Shown here: positions 47,640 through 58,875 of the stretch, piece after piece
Layout of the letters: each line of letters opens with the position of its first letter
Numbering within the stretch: position 1 is the first letter of the stretch
Assembly (NCBI GenBank): GCA_963969495.1
Contig: OZ018328.1
Span: 3,463,886-3,527,885, forward strand
Length of the DNA: 64,000 nt
Direction of reading: 5' to 3'
Source of the DNA: Ceratothoa steindachneri
Taxonomy: Eukaryota > Arthropoda > Malacostraca > Isopoda > Cymothoidae
Notes under the pieces: model-generated
Database searches by the model: none
Told to the model about the DNA's origin: nothing
What the model saw: the letters and a program-made list of their open reading frames with translations, nothing else
Position numbers and translations under genes: made by a program

Positions 47640-48900
47640 AGGCTTCAGGCTGGTTGGAACTCTAGCGTGATGGTCTGTTTCATCCTGCGTCACGTAAAAC
47701 GTCGGCGAAGAGCCGGCCGAGTGGTGAGGTTTGTGCTCTTGCACGCTGGCGGGCCTCTCTTATATCTAGACGTAAGGGAGTCGCGCAAAGCGAGCACCTC
47801 CTTTTCATATAAAAATATAGAGCAATTTTGACGCAGCACTGTGGGTACTTCGCAGTTGGCACAGCGAGGTGTTTTGGTGCATTCAGGGCCATGGTAGTCA
47901 GAGCTACAATTCACGCAGGAGCGGGAGTGCCGACAGGCAAGGCCAACATGTCTAAATTGATTGCAATTGAAGCAGCGTCTGGGTAGTACGATGTAGGGAC
48001 TTAATGGGATACGAAGGTACCCGGCTCTAATATACTGCGGCAGTTCTTGTCATTCGAATGTTAAAATCAGTGTGGCAGTTGGGACTTTAGTGGAGCCTAA
48101 TGTTTTAGTTACCCTGTGTACGTGTGGGACACGTTGGGTAGTGAGCTTACTTCGAAGGTGGGTGGGGTCGTAGTCCTTTAGTTCGTTTGAACCGATGACA
48201 CTTTTGACAAAATTCAGATGTGGATGGGGCAAGACAGTTATTGGAATTTCAGCTATCGAAGATACATTTCGTACAAGGTTGTGTTGAGAGTGGGATGACA
48301 CCTTGACTACGACATCACCACTACCTCTTGACCACATCCGGCGGGGTTCACCACAGCGGGTCTCAAAAGCTTCATTAACGTCCAACACATCAACTTTTGC
48401 AAGTGCAGTGTGGGATGATGAACTCATGACAAGAAAGCGAGGATAATCTAAATCTGGGTCTATTTCGTTGGAATAGGGGTCCAACGAGCGAGGAAAGGCT
48501 GAAAGGGGAGCTAAGCAACATTTGACACAAGAACCCTTACAAGAAGGGGAGGTTTTTGGTTTATAGTTAGCCATTGCAAAAAGAAAAAAACTTCGCATTC
48601 TCCCTCGGGGCTTCCCACCATGGAGGCCTACAAGGGCCCGGCACTACTGCAACTATACAATCAGTTACGTCCGGTATGTCCTATTAGAGAATGCATACGG
48701 ATCCACGACATCATCTTTAGAAACCTAAGAGGCTGCCCGAGTTCTCCTACGCACGGAGAAAAGGGGCCAACGATGGGTTTCTCCTTGGGCATTCGGTAGA
48801 CGAAGGCGGTGGAGATGCCCAGCTTCTTCCATCTTTATGAAAGAACAATTCGGGATCAATCCATAAGACGAGCAGAGGTCGTATATCTTTAAGGGTCACA
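47640..48900 (-). mobile_element. Jockey-type LINE, second copy, ORF1 and 5' UTR only
   Basis: Minus-strand fragment with ORF1 at 48598-47690 and probable 5' UTR up to about 48900. It meets the plus-strand Jockey piece tail to tail near 47640. Homologous to 34026-34600. Confidence 0.7.
47690..48598 (-). pseudogene. Jockey ORF1 (gag-like) with CCHC knuckles, one stop and frameshifts
   Basis: Starts near 48598 or at the internal MANYKPKTS (48571). The N-terminal part is polar, then VVVKVSSHSQHNLVRNV, ELKDYDPTHLRSKL, VPHVHRVTKTLGSTKVPTATLILTFE, a region of the PRE_C2HC/RRM-like type that precedes the knuckles in Jockey proteins. An in-frame TGA (about 48050) interrupts before ELPQYIRAGYLRI. Knuckles: CFNCNQFRHVGLACRH, CVNCSSDYHGPECTKTPRCANC. 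The tail has frameshifts (LRLDIREARQRARAQTSPLGRLFADVLRDAG). Its job is RNA binding in the LINE RNP. Confidence 0.8.
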
Positions 48901-50746
48901 AGATAGGTGAAGGAAGAGGGGGAAATAAAGGGCAGTGGAAGAACGTAATAGGGGAGGAAAGAAAGAGGGGCATGTTAAAAGTCTTGTTGGCAGCACCATG
49001 GGACCCCTAAGGGGCTCACTATGCTATTCTTATCCTCCATCTGCCTCGAAACCTGTGGTAGATGGGGCAGCTTTGGAGGGTTGAGGGGGTAGCTTCTTTT
49101 GGAGTGTTCCACCTAGGAGCCAAAGTTCCTTTGGCACCATCCTTCTTTCGGGTTGAAGCTTTAGGAACCCCGGAAGATGGTCTCATTATCACCTAAGAAG
49201 TGGGCTGTGGCTCTCCACAATTGACCATACATGATAAGGACTCAGATTGTGTACAGCCTTGGAGCAACTTATACAGGCTTCATCCTTGACTGCTCCTTAG
49301 TCAGCCACCTATTTGGTGATCTCTTCTCAGGAGTAGTCCACAAGTTTCCTCACATAAACCAATCCTTTCACTAAGTTCATGTATAGGAGGGGTTAACTAT
49401 GCAGACTGCAGGATGTATCCTGGTGGGTCATTATCCCTTAACCCATCCCCTTTTGGTTCAAGTCTGGTCCTGTGGACTAACTGCAGAGTTCTACCCTTCT
49501 TGGCAGCCAAAAGATAAGTGGGGAGGGAATGGGTTGGTAGCTACCAATATTCAACTGCAATTAACAGAAGGGGAGGGGGGCAAACCAGGACTAGGCCTAA
49601 AGAGTCAGGTCTCCCTGCGACTGGTTACAAGCCTGGGGCTGAACCTAGAGGGAGCAGCTCTATCTAATTGAACCAAATGTTTTGAGGGAGAGGAAGAGAG
49701 TTTGTAAAGAAAGGCAGAAGAAGGAGAGGCTAAGCTGGGTCTGGATGGGGAACTGAGTCCCATCAGCCCCTTCACATACCAGATATAGCAGTGTACACAG
49801 GATACCACCCTGTGGTCAGAAAGTAATGAAAGACTTGTAAGCTAAGTAGTGAAGGTAAGAAGAATGAAAATAGGAAGAAGAGCAGAGGAAAACACCTAAG
49901 GCAGGCAGTGAGGTCCTTTATTGCCATTTTGCTCAACCCAAGCTTCTTCAGAATGATGCAACCTGAGTGAGACCACCACCTTTTAGAGCTCAGAAGCTGA
50001 GGACGTTTTAAACCTGATACAAGCTCATCATTGATGGGTCCATTTGTGTTCAAATTGATTTGATGGTTACTTGCCATCATCTTAAGTAAAAATAGTGGAT
50101 ATAAAGCCACAGGTCTTACAGATAGTGGGGCACGGAAGGTGCATAACTGCAGGTAGTGTGTCCACTGGGGTTGGAGTAAGTGCCTCTCCAAGAGGAATTT
50201 CTTTTCACACATCAATGGTGCCATTTTCTCATTTCCTTTCACTTTGCAAACAAGTGTCAAAGATCACTTTTCAGTAACACTTGCTTAAGTGCTTTCATTA
50301 ATTTACTATAAAGAGGAAAGAACAAGATACACAAATTGCTAAACTGTTCATTTGGGAATCCTTTACATCTTCCAGTCCACCATATTTTCTTGTTTTGCCT
50401 GTTCACATTCTTACAAAGGTAAGTGAACAGTCCCTTTTCATAGTTGATGAATGAAAAGAAAAAGGCTTCTGCAAGGTGGCTAAGAATCATTTACTAAGCA
50501 TCAATATTTACAAGTTACCTCAAATATTCACTTCATAAGTGCTGGCCAAGAAATTAAATTCAATTATTCATTATTTTTCCAAATTGAAAATAATTAGCAG
50601 TAATATAATGGGCTATTTTTATATTTATCATTCCTCTTGGCAATCTTGAGTTATAAAATTTAACTCACATTTTTGCATGTCTTTTCATTGCATCAAAATT
50701 TATAATTAAACCTAGTAAGTACTACAAATTAAAATGGCAAAATTAC
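48901..50746. other. No gene recognised; presumably intron or downstream part of the host gene
   Basis: Complex, non-repetitive-looking sequence. The minus-strand open frames at 49772-50260 and 50257-50490 have no family signature and no clear splice sites, so I do not call them. Further exons of the host gene on the minus strand may lie here or beyond. Confidence 0.4.
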
Positions 50747-50908
50747 CTTTTCTTGAAGATAGTTTTGTACTAGTGTTTGGGTAGTGTCATTTGATGAGTT
50801 TTCTGCTTGGGAATCGAGTCTCTCTTCATTTTCATCAGGAATATAAATTTGATCCTCCACATCTTCTTCCTTAATCTTTTCTTTTATTATAATCTCTCCA
50901 AACTCCTC
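50747..50908 (-). CDS. Host gene exon 3 (internal coding exon)
   Basis: Acceptor TTTAG before GAGGAGTTT and donor AAG/GTAATT, length 162 nt (54 codons), phase 0 at both ends. It reads EEFGEIIIKEKIKEEDVEDQ, then IYIPDENEERLDSQAENSS and TQTLVQNYLQEK. Very acidic, with the sumoylation-type motif IKEE; a further IKEE is formed across the exon 2/3 joint. The next exon was not found. Confidence 0.72.
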
Positions 50909-52597
50909 CTAAATACAAATATATCTCTAAGTAAGAACCACCATAATATTTGAAGGTTACCAACATTTTTGTTAATAAACAAATGTAGAAAAAAGAATTG
51001 CGACCAAAAAAATAGAAAAAGGTTGCACAAGATATGTGCCATAACAAACCCTAGCACCTTATAATAGGGCCCAATTAGAGATTAATCCACTCACATCAAT
51101 TGGTTAATTACCTATTAATCAGATGATTACTTAAATTGAGATTCCCTACACATACCTTTACATACTATCATTATAGTAAAAACTAAGGTGGGGTTCTATG
51201 TATAAGTTTCTGCCTGCACAAATTGAGTTACCAGACCAGTATTTAGCTCTTTCCCACTCAGACTACATGACAGGGATCAATCAAGTCAGACCCTGGGCTG
51301 TCGGGTGAATAAGATGGGAGATGGTGGAAGGGAATTGAGAATTGCATCCTATTGCACTCCCATTTTTCCCATAGACTTATCTATCCTCCAAGGGACCCCC
51401 CCAAAGGTAGCTGGGCCAACCTCAGCTATATCCTTCTCTGAGATGGAGATTTTGATTGGCAAAGGGGCACCAGGTGGGTAAGGAGGTCCTTTTTCTCCTT
51501 ATGACTCTTTGGGGGCTTGTGCTGTCTCAGGAGGACTTTTCACAAGGGTGGACTCCAGGAATATCTCTGCATCAGGAGGTGCCTCAAAGTGGCCAGCTCC
51601 CTCCCCACCCAAAAAGTGTAAGAAATCCTGGCCGGAGATTCACTGGGGCTGGCTGATGACCTCTATTGGAAAATAAGAGGGAAAGTGGCATGCCAGGTCG
51701 CATCAGTCAAAAGCCTCAGATCAATGTTGTCTGAGAAAGATCTAGGAGTGATACCTCCTCTTAGCGCTCTAAGGGGGATGAGGCAGTTCACCTACCACCA
51801 TCAGGAAAGGAGGGGGAAAGTGAGGTGTATTCCTTGAGGGGCCCTAGAAAGCAAAGGGGAGGCTGCAAAAGGGAATAAGGCAAAAGCCCCAACTCATGGG
51901 TATTGAAGAAGGAGAAACCTCTTTGCCACACAAAGATGGTTGTAGGGGAGCCTCTCCACCAGTCAGTGGTGCTGTTGCAAAATACGTCATCTACCACAAT
52001 ACACAAGGTCAGATAAGGATTTGGAAATAGAGGTGTAGTCTGAAATTTTGGCAGTTTATTAAAATTTGCCCACACAAAAAATATCCAAACTTGTGACCAA
52101 TGAAAAATAGAAAAAAAGGGCTGATGAGTCATTCCTGCCTAATGACTGGCTGTTTTGATTATTTATGTGATAGTACTTCATATAAGGGGAAGTAGTTATT
52201 TCTGGAGAAATCATGTAGTTTTCTTCTATGTAGTTGGTGCAACTTGTCCATTTTTTCTTGTTTGAAAATATGGTTTTAAATCAGGGTGATCAGAGGTGCT
52301 TGATTTGGAATTCTAAAGTGAAGGGAAGATTTACTATTATATTCTGTGTGGTTCTAGTATAGTAACAAATGTAATGAGGTAATTATGTATAATGTGGTTC
52401 ACACATGGTTAAAATCTATACTGTGGTGTGTGTATGAAGTTATTCAGTGATGTGAGTACCTGTGTTTTCTGCTGATTCTGTTCTGAGAAATGAAGGATGG
52501 TATTCTTCTAGATCTGGGAAGGGGAGGGGAGTATAAGGTTAGATTGCCTTGTCTAACTTTTACCCTAATCGATTCTATTCAGTATTTCATCCATTGT
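50909..52597. other. Intron sequence, no gene recognised
   Basis: Upstream (minus strand) of exon 3. Mixed composition; no repeat family or coding signature recognised. Confidence 0.4.
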
Positions 52598-52909
52598 TTA
52601 TGAGTGCTTTGGTGTCAAAGGGGATGAATTGTGTACTAGTGCTATGAGAACATACACTCTGGGCAAGGCATCTTGAGATGTTAAGTTTACTTGTTGAATG
52701 AGGATTATGTGTATGTTGTGTTTGTATAAGAAGTTGAATAATTCAGAATATTTATTAGAATTTGAATGCATGTTTAGTTTTAGGATTTCCAAGATATGTT
52801 CTTTAGCAATGGTTTTTGGGAACATGTGCTGCATATCCAGTTTTAACTTGTGGAATTGGGATATTTGAAAAGTGTAGGTGTATCCACTCTTTATATATAT
52901 ACATTTCAT
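52598..52909 (-). pseudogene. Jockey/I-type endonuclease N-terminal fragment
   Basis: Reads ILKLNMHSNSNKYSELFNFL, YKHNIHIILIQQVNLTSQD and ALPRVYVLIALVH. This follows the layout of a LINE APE endonuclease start (LQxNxxGxxNKxxEL.., HNIHIxxIQExKL), with the catalytic Glu position reading Gln. It is short and divergent. It lies inside the intron between exons 2 and 3. Confidence 0.42.
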
Positions 52910-53460
52910 TTTATTGACTAAGAAACCAAAATATAACTACCATGTAAGAGGTATCCTTACACAAGGTAGAAAAGATTTTGTCCATCTACAATGACTTAAA
53001 ATTTTTTAAACAATGTGTAGAGGTATACAGAAACAAACCCAGTCTTGGGTTTTACCTATACATTTTTTCTTCAAGAGTAAAGTAATAATTTTTTAACTGT
53101 ACAAGTTCATTGTAAGGCCACAATTAGAATATTAGGTGTAAATCTGGTGTCCTTAACAAAGAAAATATGCAAAGATTTTGAAAAAAGTACAGCGACTCAA
53201 AACTAGGATGGTTCCTGGATTGTAACAGATCAATCTCCATAAAGACTGAGTGAAATGATTCAAGTTTTTAAAATATGAAGCGCATTTTTATTATGTTCAA
53301 TTTATTTCATTCTTTGAGTTTAGTAGTTCAAGTGAGCCAAAAACCAGAGATTCAAAGTGCAAGGCATTGTGAAACTAACCTAATTTGCTTAGCATACAGT
53401 GATACTATAAAGATGTTTAAGAATTACTTGTGCCAATATTTGCATGAGATCAGTAAATTA
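52910..53460. other. Intron sequence, no gene recognised
   Basis: AT-rich sequence with no coding or repeat signature that I can name. Confidence 0.4.
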
Positions 53461-55215
53461 ACATAACATAACATAATTTCATGGATGACAAAAGCCACAA
53501 GGGGCTGTCAAGGGTCATCTGCATCTGTCAAAATCCACCTACAAAATATATCTATAGGATTGTGTCAGGTCATGCATCTACAATATACTATTTAAACAAT
53601 CCATAGGATTGTGTCAGATCATGCATCTACAATATATAATTTGAACCATCCACAGGAATGTGTAAAAAAAAAAAATATCATCACCAAGACTCATCAAAAT
53701 CCAAAGCAATCATAATATACAATAATAAAAAACTGCATCCACGGGAATGAGTCCAGAATACCTCCCCCCTTTCCCAAAGAAATACCCCTCCATCCCCATA
53801 TAATCATCTACTCTGCATTTGAAAACATTCAAGTTTGGACTATCTACTATCTCAGGTGGCAAACTATTCCAGTAATCTACCACTCTATTGGGGAAAAAAT
53901 ATTTTCTAACATCCAATCTGCACCTCTGTTTTTTATTTTTTAAGTGGTGAACCCTAGTCCTATTACTACCCGCCAACTCAAATAACTTGCTAAGATCCAA
54001 CTTATCCATCCCAGAGCAGATTTTAAAAAGCTCAATCATATCTCCCCTCACACATCTTCTCTCAAATGAGAACATATTTAGTACCCTCAGTCTATCTTCA
54101 TATTCAAGGTACTTCATGGAAGGTATTATTTTTGTTGCCCTCTTTTGTACCAACTCTAGCAGGTTGATATCATGTCTAAAATGCGGTGACCATGCTTGTA
54201 TACAGTACTCTAAATTTGACCTAACATAAGAGTTATTGAGTTTAAGGATAACCTCTTTACTCTTGTAGCTAAAATTCCTCTTAATGTATCCTAGCACCCT
54301 ATTTACTCTATTTTTTGCCTAAATACACTGTTTCAACAGCTTCAGTGACCTATCTACTACTATGCATAAGTCCTCATCCTCAACTGAACTCAGCCAATGC
54401 CCATCTATTTCATAACTAAATTCCCTATTATCCCTTCCCATGTTAAGAACTTTGCATTTTTTAAGGTTAAAAGTCATCTGCCACTTCTGAGGCTAAGCTA
54501 ATAACTTATTTAAGTCACTCTGCACTTTAAAGCTACCCTCAACTTCTTTGACTACAGCTGCCAATTTAGTATCAACAGCAAAAATTGACACTTTGCTATT
54601 TACAGCCTCCCCAAGATCATATATATATAGTATGAATAATAAAGGGGCTAGAACAGATCCCTGAGGTATGCCACTGATAACGTCCCTCCACTGTGACCTT
54701 ATCCCAATCAGCACAACTCTCTGTTTCCTGTCTTTCAGTCATTCAGTTATCCAATTCAAAACTTTACCAAACTCAACACCCTCCTGTATGTATAACCAGC
54801 TTTTCTCTGAATTAATAGAATCCGTCCCACAACCCATCAAAAATTGACACTTTGCTATTTACATCCTCCCCAAGATCATTTATATAAACTATGAATAATA
54901 AAGAGCCTAGAACAGATCCCTGAGGTACGCCACTGATAACGTCCCTCCACTGTGACCTTATCCCAATCAGCACAACTCTCTGTTTCCTGTCTTTCAGTCA
55001 TTCAGTTATCCAATTCAAAACTTTACCACATATCCCAGGCATTTTTAATTTATGAACTAGTCTCTTATGTGGAACCTTATCAAAAGCTTTGCTAAAATCT
55101 AAGTAAATTACATCAGTAAATTTGTTAAACATGATCTATCTCTTCTAAACCCATGCTGAGCATTATTTATTAACCTATCTGGATTCTCTTTTGTAAATAT
55201 TGAAGAAATTCTAAC
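53461..55215 (-). mobile_element. CR1/L2-type LINE with (TTATG)n tail, 5'-truncated
   Basis: The 3' end is a pentamer repeat (plus strand CATAA/ATAAC at 53461-53477). RT C-terminus 54297-53710: MLGYIKRNFSYKSKEVIL, YCIQAWSPHFRHDINLLELV, RLDVRKYFFPNRVVDYWNSL. RT core 54714-54493: SGIPQGSVLAPLLFILY, then SIFAVDTKL, where FADD has become FAVD. Upstream to about 55200 a duplicated segment and TKRLVHKL-type sequence complete the fragment. It sits in an intron of the host gene, on the same strand. Inactive. Confidence 0.85.
54581..55028. repeat. Local direct duplication inside a LINE (189 bp, offset 259)
   Basis: 54581-54769 recurs at 54840-55028 with roughly a dozen substitutions, separated by about 70 bp. 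It covers the RT region SGIPQGS to FAVD and breaks the reading frame. The divergence shows it is older than the family-3 duplication. Confidence 0.88.
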
Positions 55216-55456
55216 TTACTGTGCTGGGCTTGAGTACACCAGTCTTTGCTGGTCCTTACACTGACACATATAATCCTCATGCTTGACAGTCAAATCATAT
55301 TTCCAATATGGTAACAGAATGAACAAGATGCAAAATTGTAATTGAATCTGGTTGATCATAAGGCATGCAAACTGATAACTAAATGGAGAAGAGATATTCC
55401 AATGAGACCAACCAATTGTTCAAATGGCATGCAAGGGAAAATAGTAAATAAATTAC

Positions 55457-55588
55457 CTCTTTAATAGATGAATCTTGAAACATATCATAACCACCAACTG
55501 TTCGTTCTTGACCACTCAGTCCATCTCCATCACTTACATAAAAAAACTCCTGCTTAATCTTTTTGGCTGGTCTTTTTTCACATTCATC
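55457..55588 (-). CDS. Host gene exon 2
   Basis: Acceptor TTTTATTTTATAAG before GATGAATGT and donor GAG/GTAATT, length 132 nt (44 codons), phase 0 at both ends. It reads DECEKRPAKKIKQEFFYVSD, then GDGLSGQERTVGGYDMFQDS and SIKE. The basic KRPAKKIK patch could be a nuclear localisation signal and overlaps the psi-K-x-E motif IKQE. Open frame beyond the donor is intron read-through. Confidence 0.75.
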
Positions 55589-55732
55589 CTTATAAAATAA
55601 AAGTTGATTTGTAACTATAAAAACTTTACACAATTATAATGGCTAATTATAGTTACAAGAGATTGCTGAAAAACAATAATTAATCAAAAGATTGGAAGCA
55701 AGTAAAATATTACTATTGTAATCTTCACTCAC

Positions 55733-55804
55733 CTTTTTATCATCAAAATAGTTTATTAGTAGATGATCCTCATACAATTCTTCCTTTATATCTTTAATTG
55801 CCAT
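55733..55804 (-). CDS. Host gene exon 1: start of an acidic protein with sumoylation-type motifs
   Basis: ATG at 55804 followed by 24 codons, MAIKDIKEELYEDHLLINYF then DDKK, ending at a canonical donor AAG/GTGAGT. It joins in phase 0 to exon 2 (55588-55457) and exon 3 (50908-50747), giving 122 codons so far with no stop. The predicted N-terminus is acidic and contains four psi-K-x-E motifs (IKEE, IKQE, IKEE across the exon 2/3 joint, IKEE). Such N-termini are common in arthropod zinc-finger transcription factors, but no zinc finger is visible here and I do not assign a function. A TATA-like TTTATAATA lies just upstream, though this may be chance. Confidence 0.72.
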
Positions 55805-55998
55805 TATTTAGTAGATATTATAAACCACAGCTCATTCTGACACTTTCTACCAAAAGGGGCTTAGTAGTGATAACAAGCATGGTTTAGTAATCTCCTGAGA
55901 TCAGCTCTTCATTTCTTGAGCATACACAATTTTCAACAATAATGCAGAATTTGAGTTAAGGAAACCTATCTCCTGGTACATCCTAATACTAGGCTAGA

Positions 55999-56710
55999 TT
56001 AAAAAAACAAATAAAACAAAATAGGGGGAGGCCTGTGCATGGCACCAGTCACCTTGTGGAGGCTTTGTGGTTGAAGGAGTCTACCTCCCGTAATATACAT
56101 GGACACAAATGGATAAAACTCGCATTTGTATTCAAGCTTAAAAAAGGATTGATAGAAAAGTAAGGCAGTAGCCCTATGAGCACCCCAGGTGCTGAACATC
56201 ACAGGACAAAGAATTTCCATGGGACAAGTAGTAAAGACCCTAAGGCAGTGACTACAAGTCTACTAGGTCAGGCATCGGTTGGTAACGTGACCAAGGGAAA
56301 AGTTTGAATCCACCACTTGCAGGTAAACCCCATTTAGAAAATGGTCCAGGTTGTGTTGGAGCAGTGGATGGTGGCAGAAGTGCACCACCTTGGTTTTGGC
56401 CAAGGAAAACCGAAACCTGTGTGCTGCAATGCTTGTTGGAGTTGGCATCTGGGCTGCACCAAGAGAGATCAAAAGGCTGTCCATGTGGTATCAGTGGCCT
56501 TATCAAGATCGAAAAACACTGTGGCGCAGTTCTGTCTATGAAGGAAGGCCTCACAGATGGATTTTCCAGTCAGAAAAGAGTATCTAACATTGAGTGGAAC
56601 TTGTGGAAGACAGATAGCCTCCACTGTCCAGAAAAATAGCTAGTCTAAAATTTACCAATTTTTCCATCAACTTGCACACACAGGAGCTAGGCCGCTTTAA
56701 GGAGCTGTGG
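55999..56710 (-). mobile_element. Jockey-type LINE RT fragment, internally deleted
   Basis: Minus strand: SSCVCKLMEKLVNFRLAIFL, DSGGYLSSTSSTQC, CATVFFDLDKATDTTW (usually DLEKAYDTTW), then a deletion that removes the RT core including its catalytic YADD-type box, resuming at FSLAKTKVVHFC, GVYLQVVDSNFSLGHV and FSTWGAHRATALLFYQS, KLEYKCEF. Frames are shifted several times. It lies about 200 bp upstream of host exon 1. Confidence 0.72.
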
Positions 56711-57887
56711 GGTACATAGCATAAGGAACAGCGGGGCCCCCACCCATATATATATATATTGTATCTCACCCCCCACCCCGTATTTTCTTATGCAGAGAGG
56801 GAAAAAATTGCCTAAGGAATTTAAAAGAACTGCTAGTATGGCTGGGAGGACTCAAGTGAAAAAGAAGGGTTTTATTTTGTACACTTTTACTCCTTTTTAA
56901 AGAATATCACCGTATACTACTATATAACATAGTGCCAGACTTATTATACTATGCAGTATGCTCTAGTGAAGTTTTCTATTTTTTCTTATATATAGTAATA
57001 TATATAATATAAAAAATCAGGAAATTGAATAATTATTTTGTCTCAGCCTTCTGTGCCTAAGGGCAAAAACTTAATTATTACTCATTTTTTAGATCCCTGT
57101 GGGGCCCCCTGAAGTGTGGGACCTGTAGCACATGCTACATATGCTACTAGGTTAAACCAGCACTGCACAGGAGTAGAGAGAGATTCGGCAGAAACCAGCC
57201 AGAATCGAGAGAGATCTCCCTGGTTTGGGCAAAGTGAGCACAGTAGCAATTAGCCAGGAATCTGGGAGGATACCCTCTACCCAGATCCTGTTGAACAAAT
57301 CTAACAGAAAGGCCATGCCTTGCTTACCTAGGTGTCAAAGCATGGCATACATGACATAGTCCAGACTATGAGTGGTGTCCATCCATGAAGTGAGAGGGGA
57401 GCAACTCACTCAACATAAACATGTTGTTGAAGGGGTCCCTGCCTCTGGGGGTAAAGTCAAGGCAGTGGCCTTCAGTGATATCACAATGTGCATTGTTAGA
57501 ATGCTGAGATAGTGTTAGGATTACCTCCTTACCTATAATCAAACTCCAACTATACTATATTATAATAATAATGATAATAATAATAAAAAGTAAAAGTTAT
57601 CAGATATGAATGATATAAGAACTCAGAAATTCATACAAATGTACATTACCTTCCGAAGTTTAAACTACAGTATCTGATGCAGGCAGCATTCCATTATCCC
57701 TGCTTCAGCTAACACCTATGGCATCAACAAGCAATCTTCCCCCTTCACGTAGCAAAATTCTTTAATACCGCCGACTAATTTCCTGTGGTTTCACTGTTTT
57801 TTTTTTGCAAAATACATTTTAGGTAAACCCTGTTGAGCTCCACCTCTAATCCCCTCGAATTATATACTATTAGTTAATACAGGGTGA
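56711..57887. other. No gene recognised
   Basis: Unique-looking sequence upstream (minus strand) of the host gene, with a small (AAT)n patch near 57560-57592. No element or ORF recognised. Confidence 0.4.
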
Positions 57888-57889
57888 TG

Positions 57890-58097
57890 CCCAAAATACT
57901 TTTGAGAGGCCTCATTTGTTAGTTTTCTGCAAGGATTGAATGAATTTTGGTGATAACTAGTTTATTGTGTTTAAAAACATTGTATCAAAACATGAAAGAC
58001 GTTGGACCTTTCTTCTTAATTCTAGAGCACCTGTTTGAGATGACCTCCATTTAGCTCTGTGCATTTCTTGAGGCGCAGCACAAAGTTGTCCATGATG
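57890..58097 (-). mobile_element. Tc1/mariner-like transposon 3' remnant
   Basis: The left end TACAGGGTGATGCCCAAAA resembles a Tc1/mariner-superfamily terminus after a TA. At 58097-58020 the minus strand reads NFVLRLKKCTELNGGH followed by LKQVL and a stop, the typical C-terminal end of an IS630/Tc1-like transposase. The rest has been cut off by a LINE tail starting at 58098. Confidence 0.55.
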
Positions 58098-58375
58098 TCA
58101 TAACATAACAACATAACATAATTTCATGGATGACAAAAGCCACAAGGGCCTATCAAAGGCCATCCGCATCTGTCAAAACCCACCCACAAAAAGCACCATC
58201 GCCAGGGAAAGACAAAATCAAAGTCCCCCACAATATAATATAACAGATGACAAAAGCCACAAGGGCCCATCATAGGTCATCCAAGTCAAACGGCCTCTTT
58301 TTTTAAGGCACCCAAACTCTCAAGAAAACTACATCCAGAGGATTGCGTCCACAAACAAGGGTATCACCAATGAAG
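58098..58375 (-). mobile_element. LINE 3'-UTR fragment, (TTATG)n family
   Basis: Matches the 3' end at 53461-53560: ATAACATAACATAATTTCATGG, then ATGACAAAAGCCACAAGGG. The ACAAAAGCCACAAGGGC block recurs at 58250, so part of the UTR is duplicated. No coding sequence is present. Confidence 0.82.
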
Positions 58376-58389
58376 GCTTGTTAAGAACT

Positions 58390-58875
58390 AAATCATGCAG
58401 CTATAGTAGAGGATGAGAAAGATCTAGGAGTAGTAATAGATAAGTCATTAAGGTTTTCTAAGCAGTGTATTGAAGCAAGAAAGGTAAATATGTAGATTAG
58501 CGGCCTGGCCGAAAAATTTTTTTGTTTGCAAATATTATCGTTCACTCGTGTCAGAATATTCATGCACATTTGAGTCCTTTTCAAATTATTATTCTATAAA
58601 CAATTAGGATTATATACTGGGGGGGCTGTGCCCCCCAGACCCCCCCAATTTAATGAAACTCAGGATCATCGTAGTGTAGTTCCCCCATTGTGTTTACCCC
58701 CACATGAGCCGTCAACTTAAATGTACTCCAAAAACGTGAAACATTTTGGAACACGGACGAAATAGTACGTCCCATCATTTGCGCCGATAATCTACATATT
58801 CACCGCAAGAAATAGGGCAAATAGAGTGCTGGGTTTCATTAAGAGAAATGTCAGTTACAAAAGTAAAGAGGTACC
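58390..58875 (+). pseudogene. CR1/L2-type RT C-terminal fragment, split by a MITE
   Basis: Plus strand: EDEKDLGVVIDKSLRFSKQC, IEAR, then after removal of 58483-58804 NRANRVLGFIKRNVSYKSKE. Homology ends near 58875. It is a fragment of the region just after the RT palm. Confidence 0.8.
58483..58804. mobile_element. MITE, 322 bp, 8-bp target duplication
   Basis: Flanked by GCAAGAAA at 58475-58482 and 58805-58812; excision restores the LINE frame IEARNRANRVLG. Inverted ends of 22 bp with two mismatches: left GGTAAATATGTAGATTAG.., right reverse-complemented GGTGAATATGTAGATTAT... It has no ORF. The centre holds a GC-rich palindrome-like GGGGGGGCTGTGCCCCCC. The 8-bp duplication with GG-starting ends does not look like the hAT MITE at 46627; a Mutator-like, Merlin or other superfamily is possible. 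Confidence 0.88.

Noticed and set aside
49399..49671. 90-codon plus-strand ORF
   Set aside because: No recognisable domain, splice context or repeat relationship; length is compatible with chance.
49772..50490. Two minus-strand ORFs as downstream exons of the host gene, with a CKTC...H-x3-H zinc-finger-like pattern in another frame near 50040-50150
   Set aside because: The zinc-finger-like pattern contains stops and lacks the usual spacing; no clear splice acceptor; no family signature.
55379..55633. 84-codon minus-strand ORF as a complete small gene
   Set aside because: Its centre is exon 2 of the spliced gene; both ends are intron read-through past clear AG and GT sites.
56304..56639. Plus-strand ORFs of 66-111 codons
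   Set aside because: Shadows of the minus-strand Jockey RT fragment.
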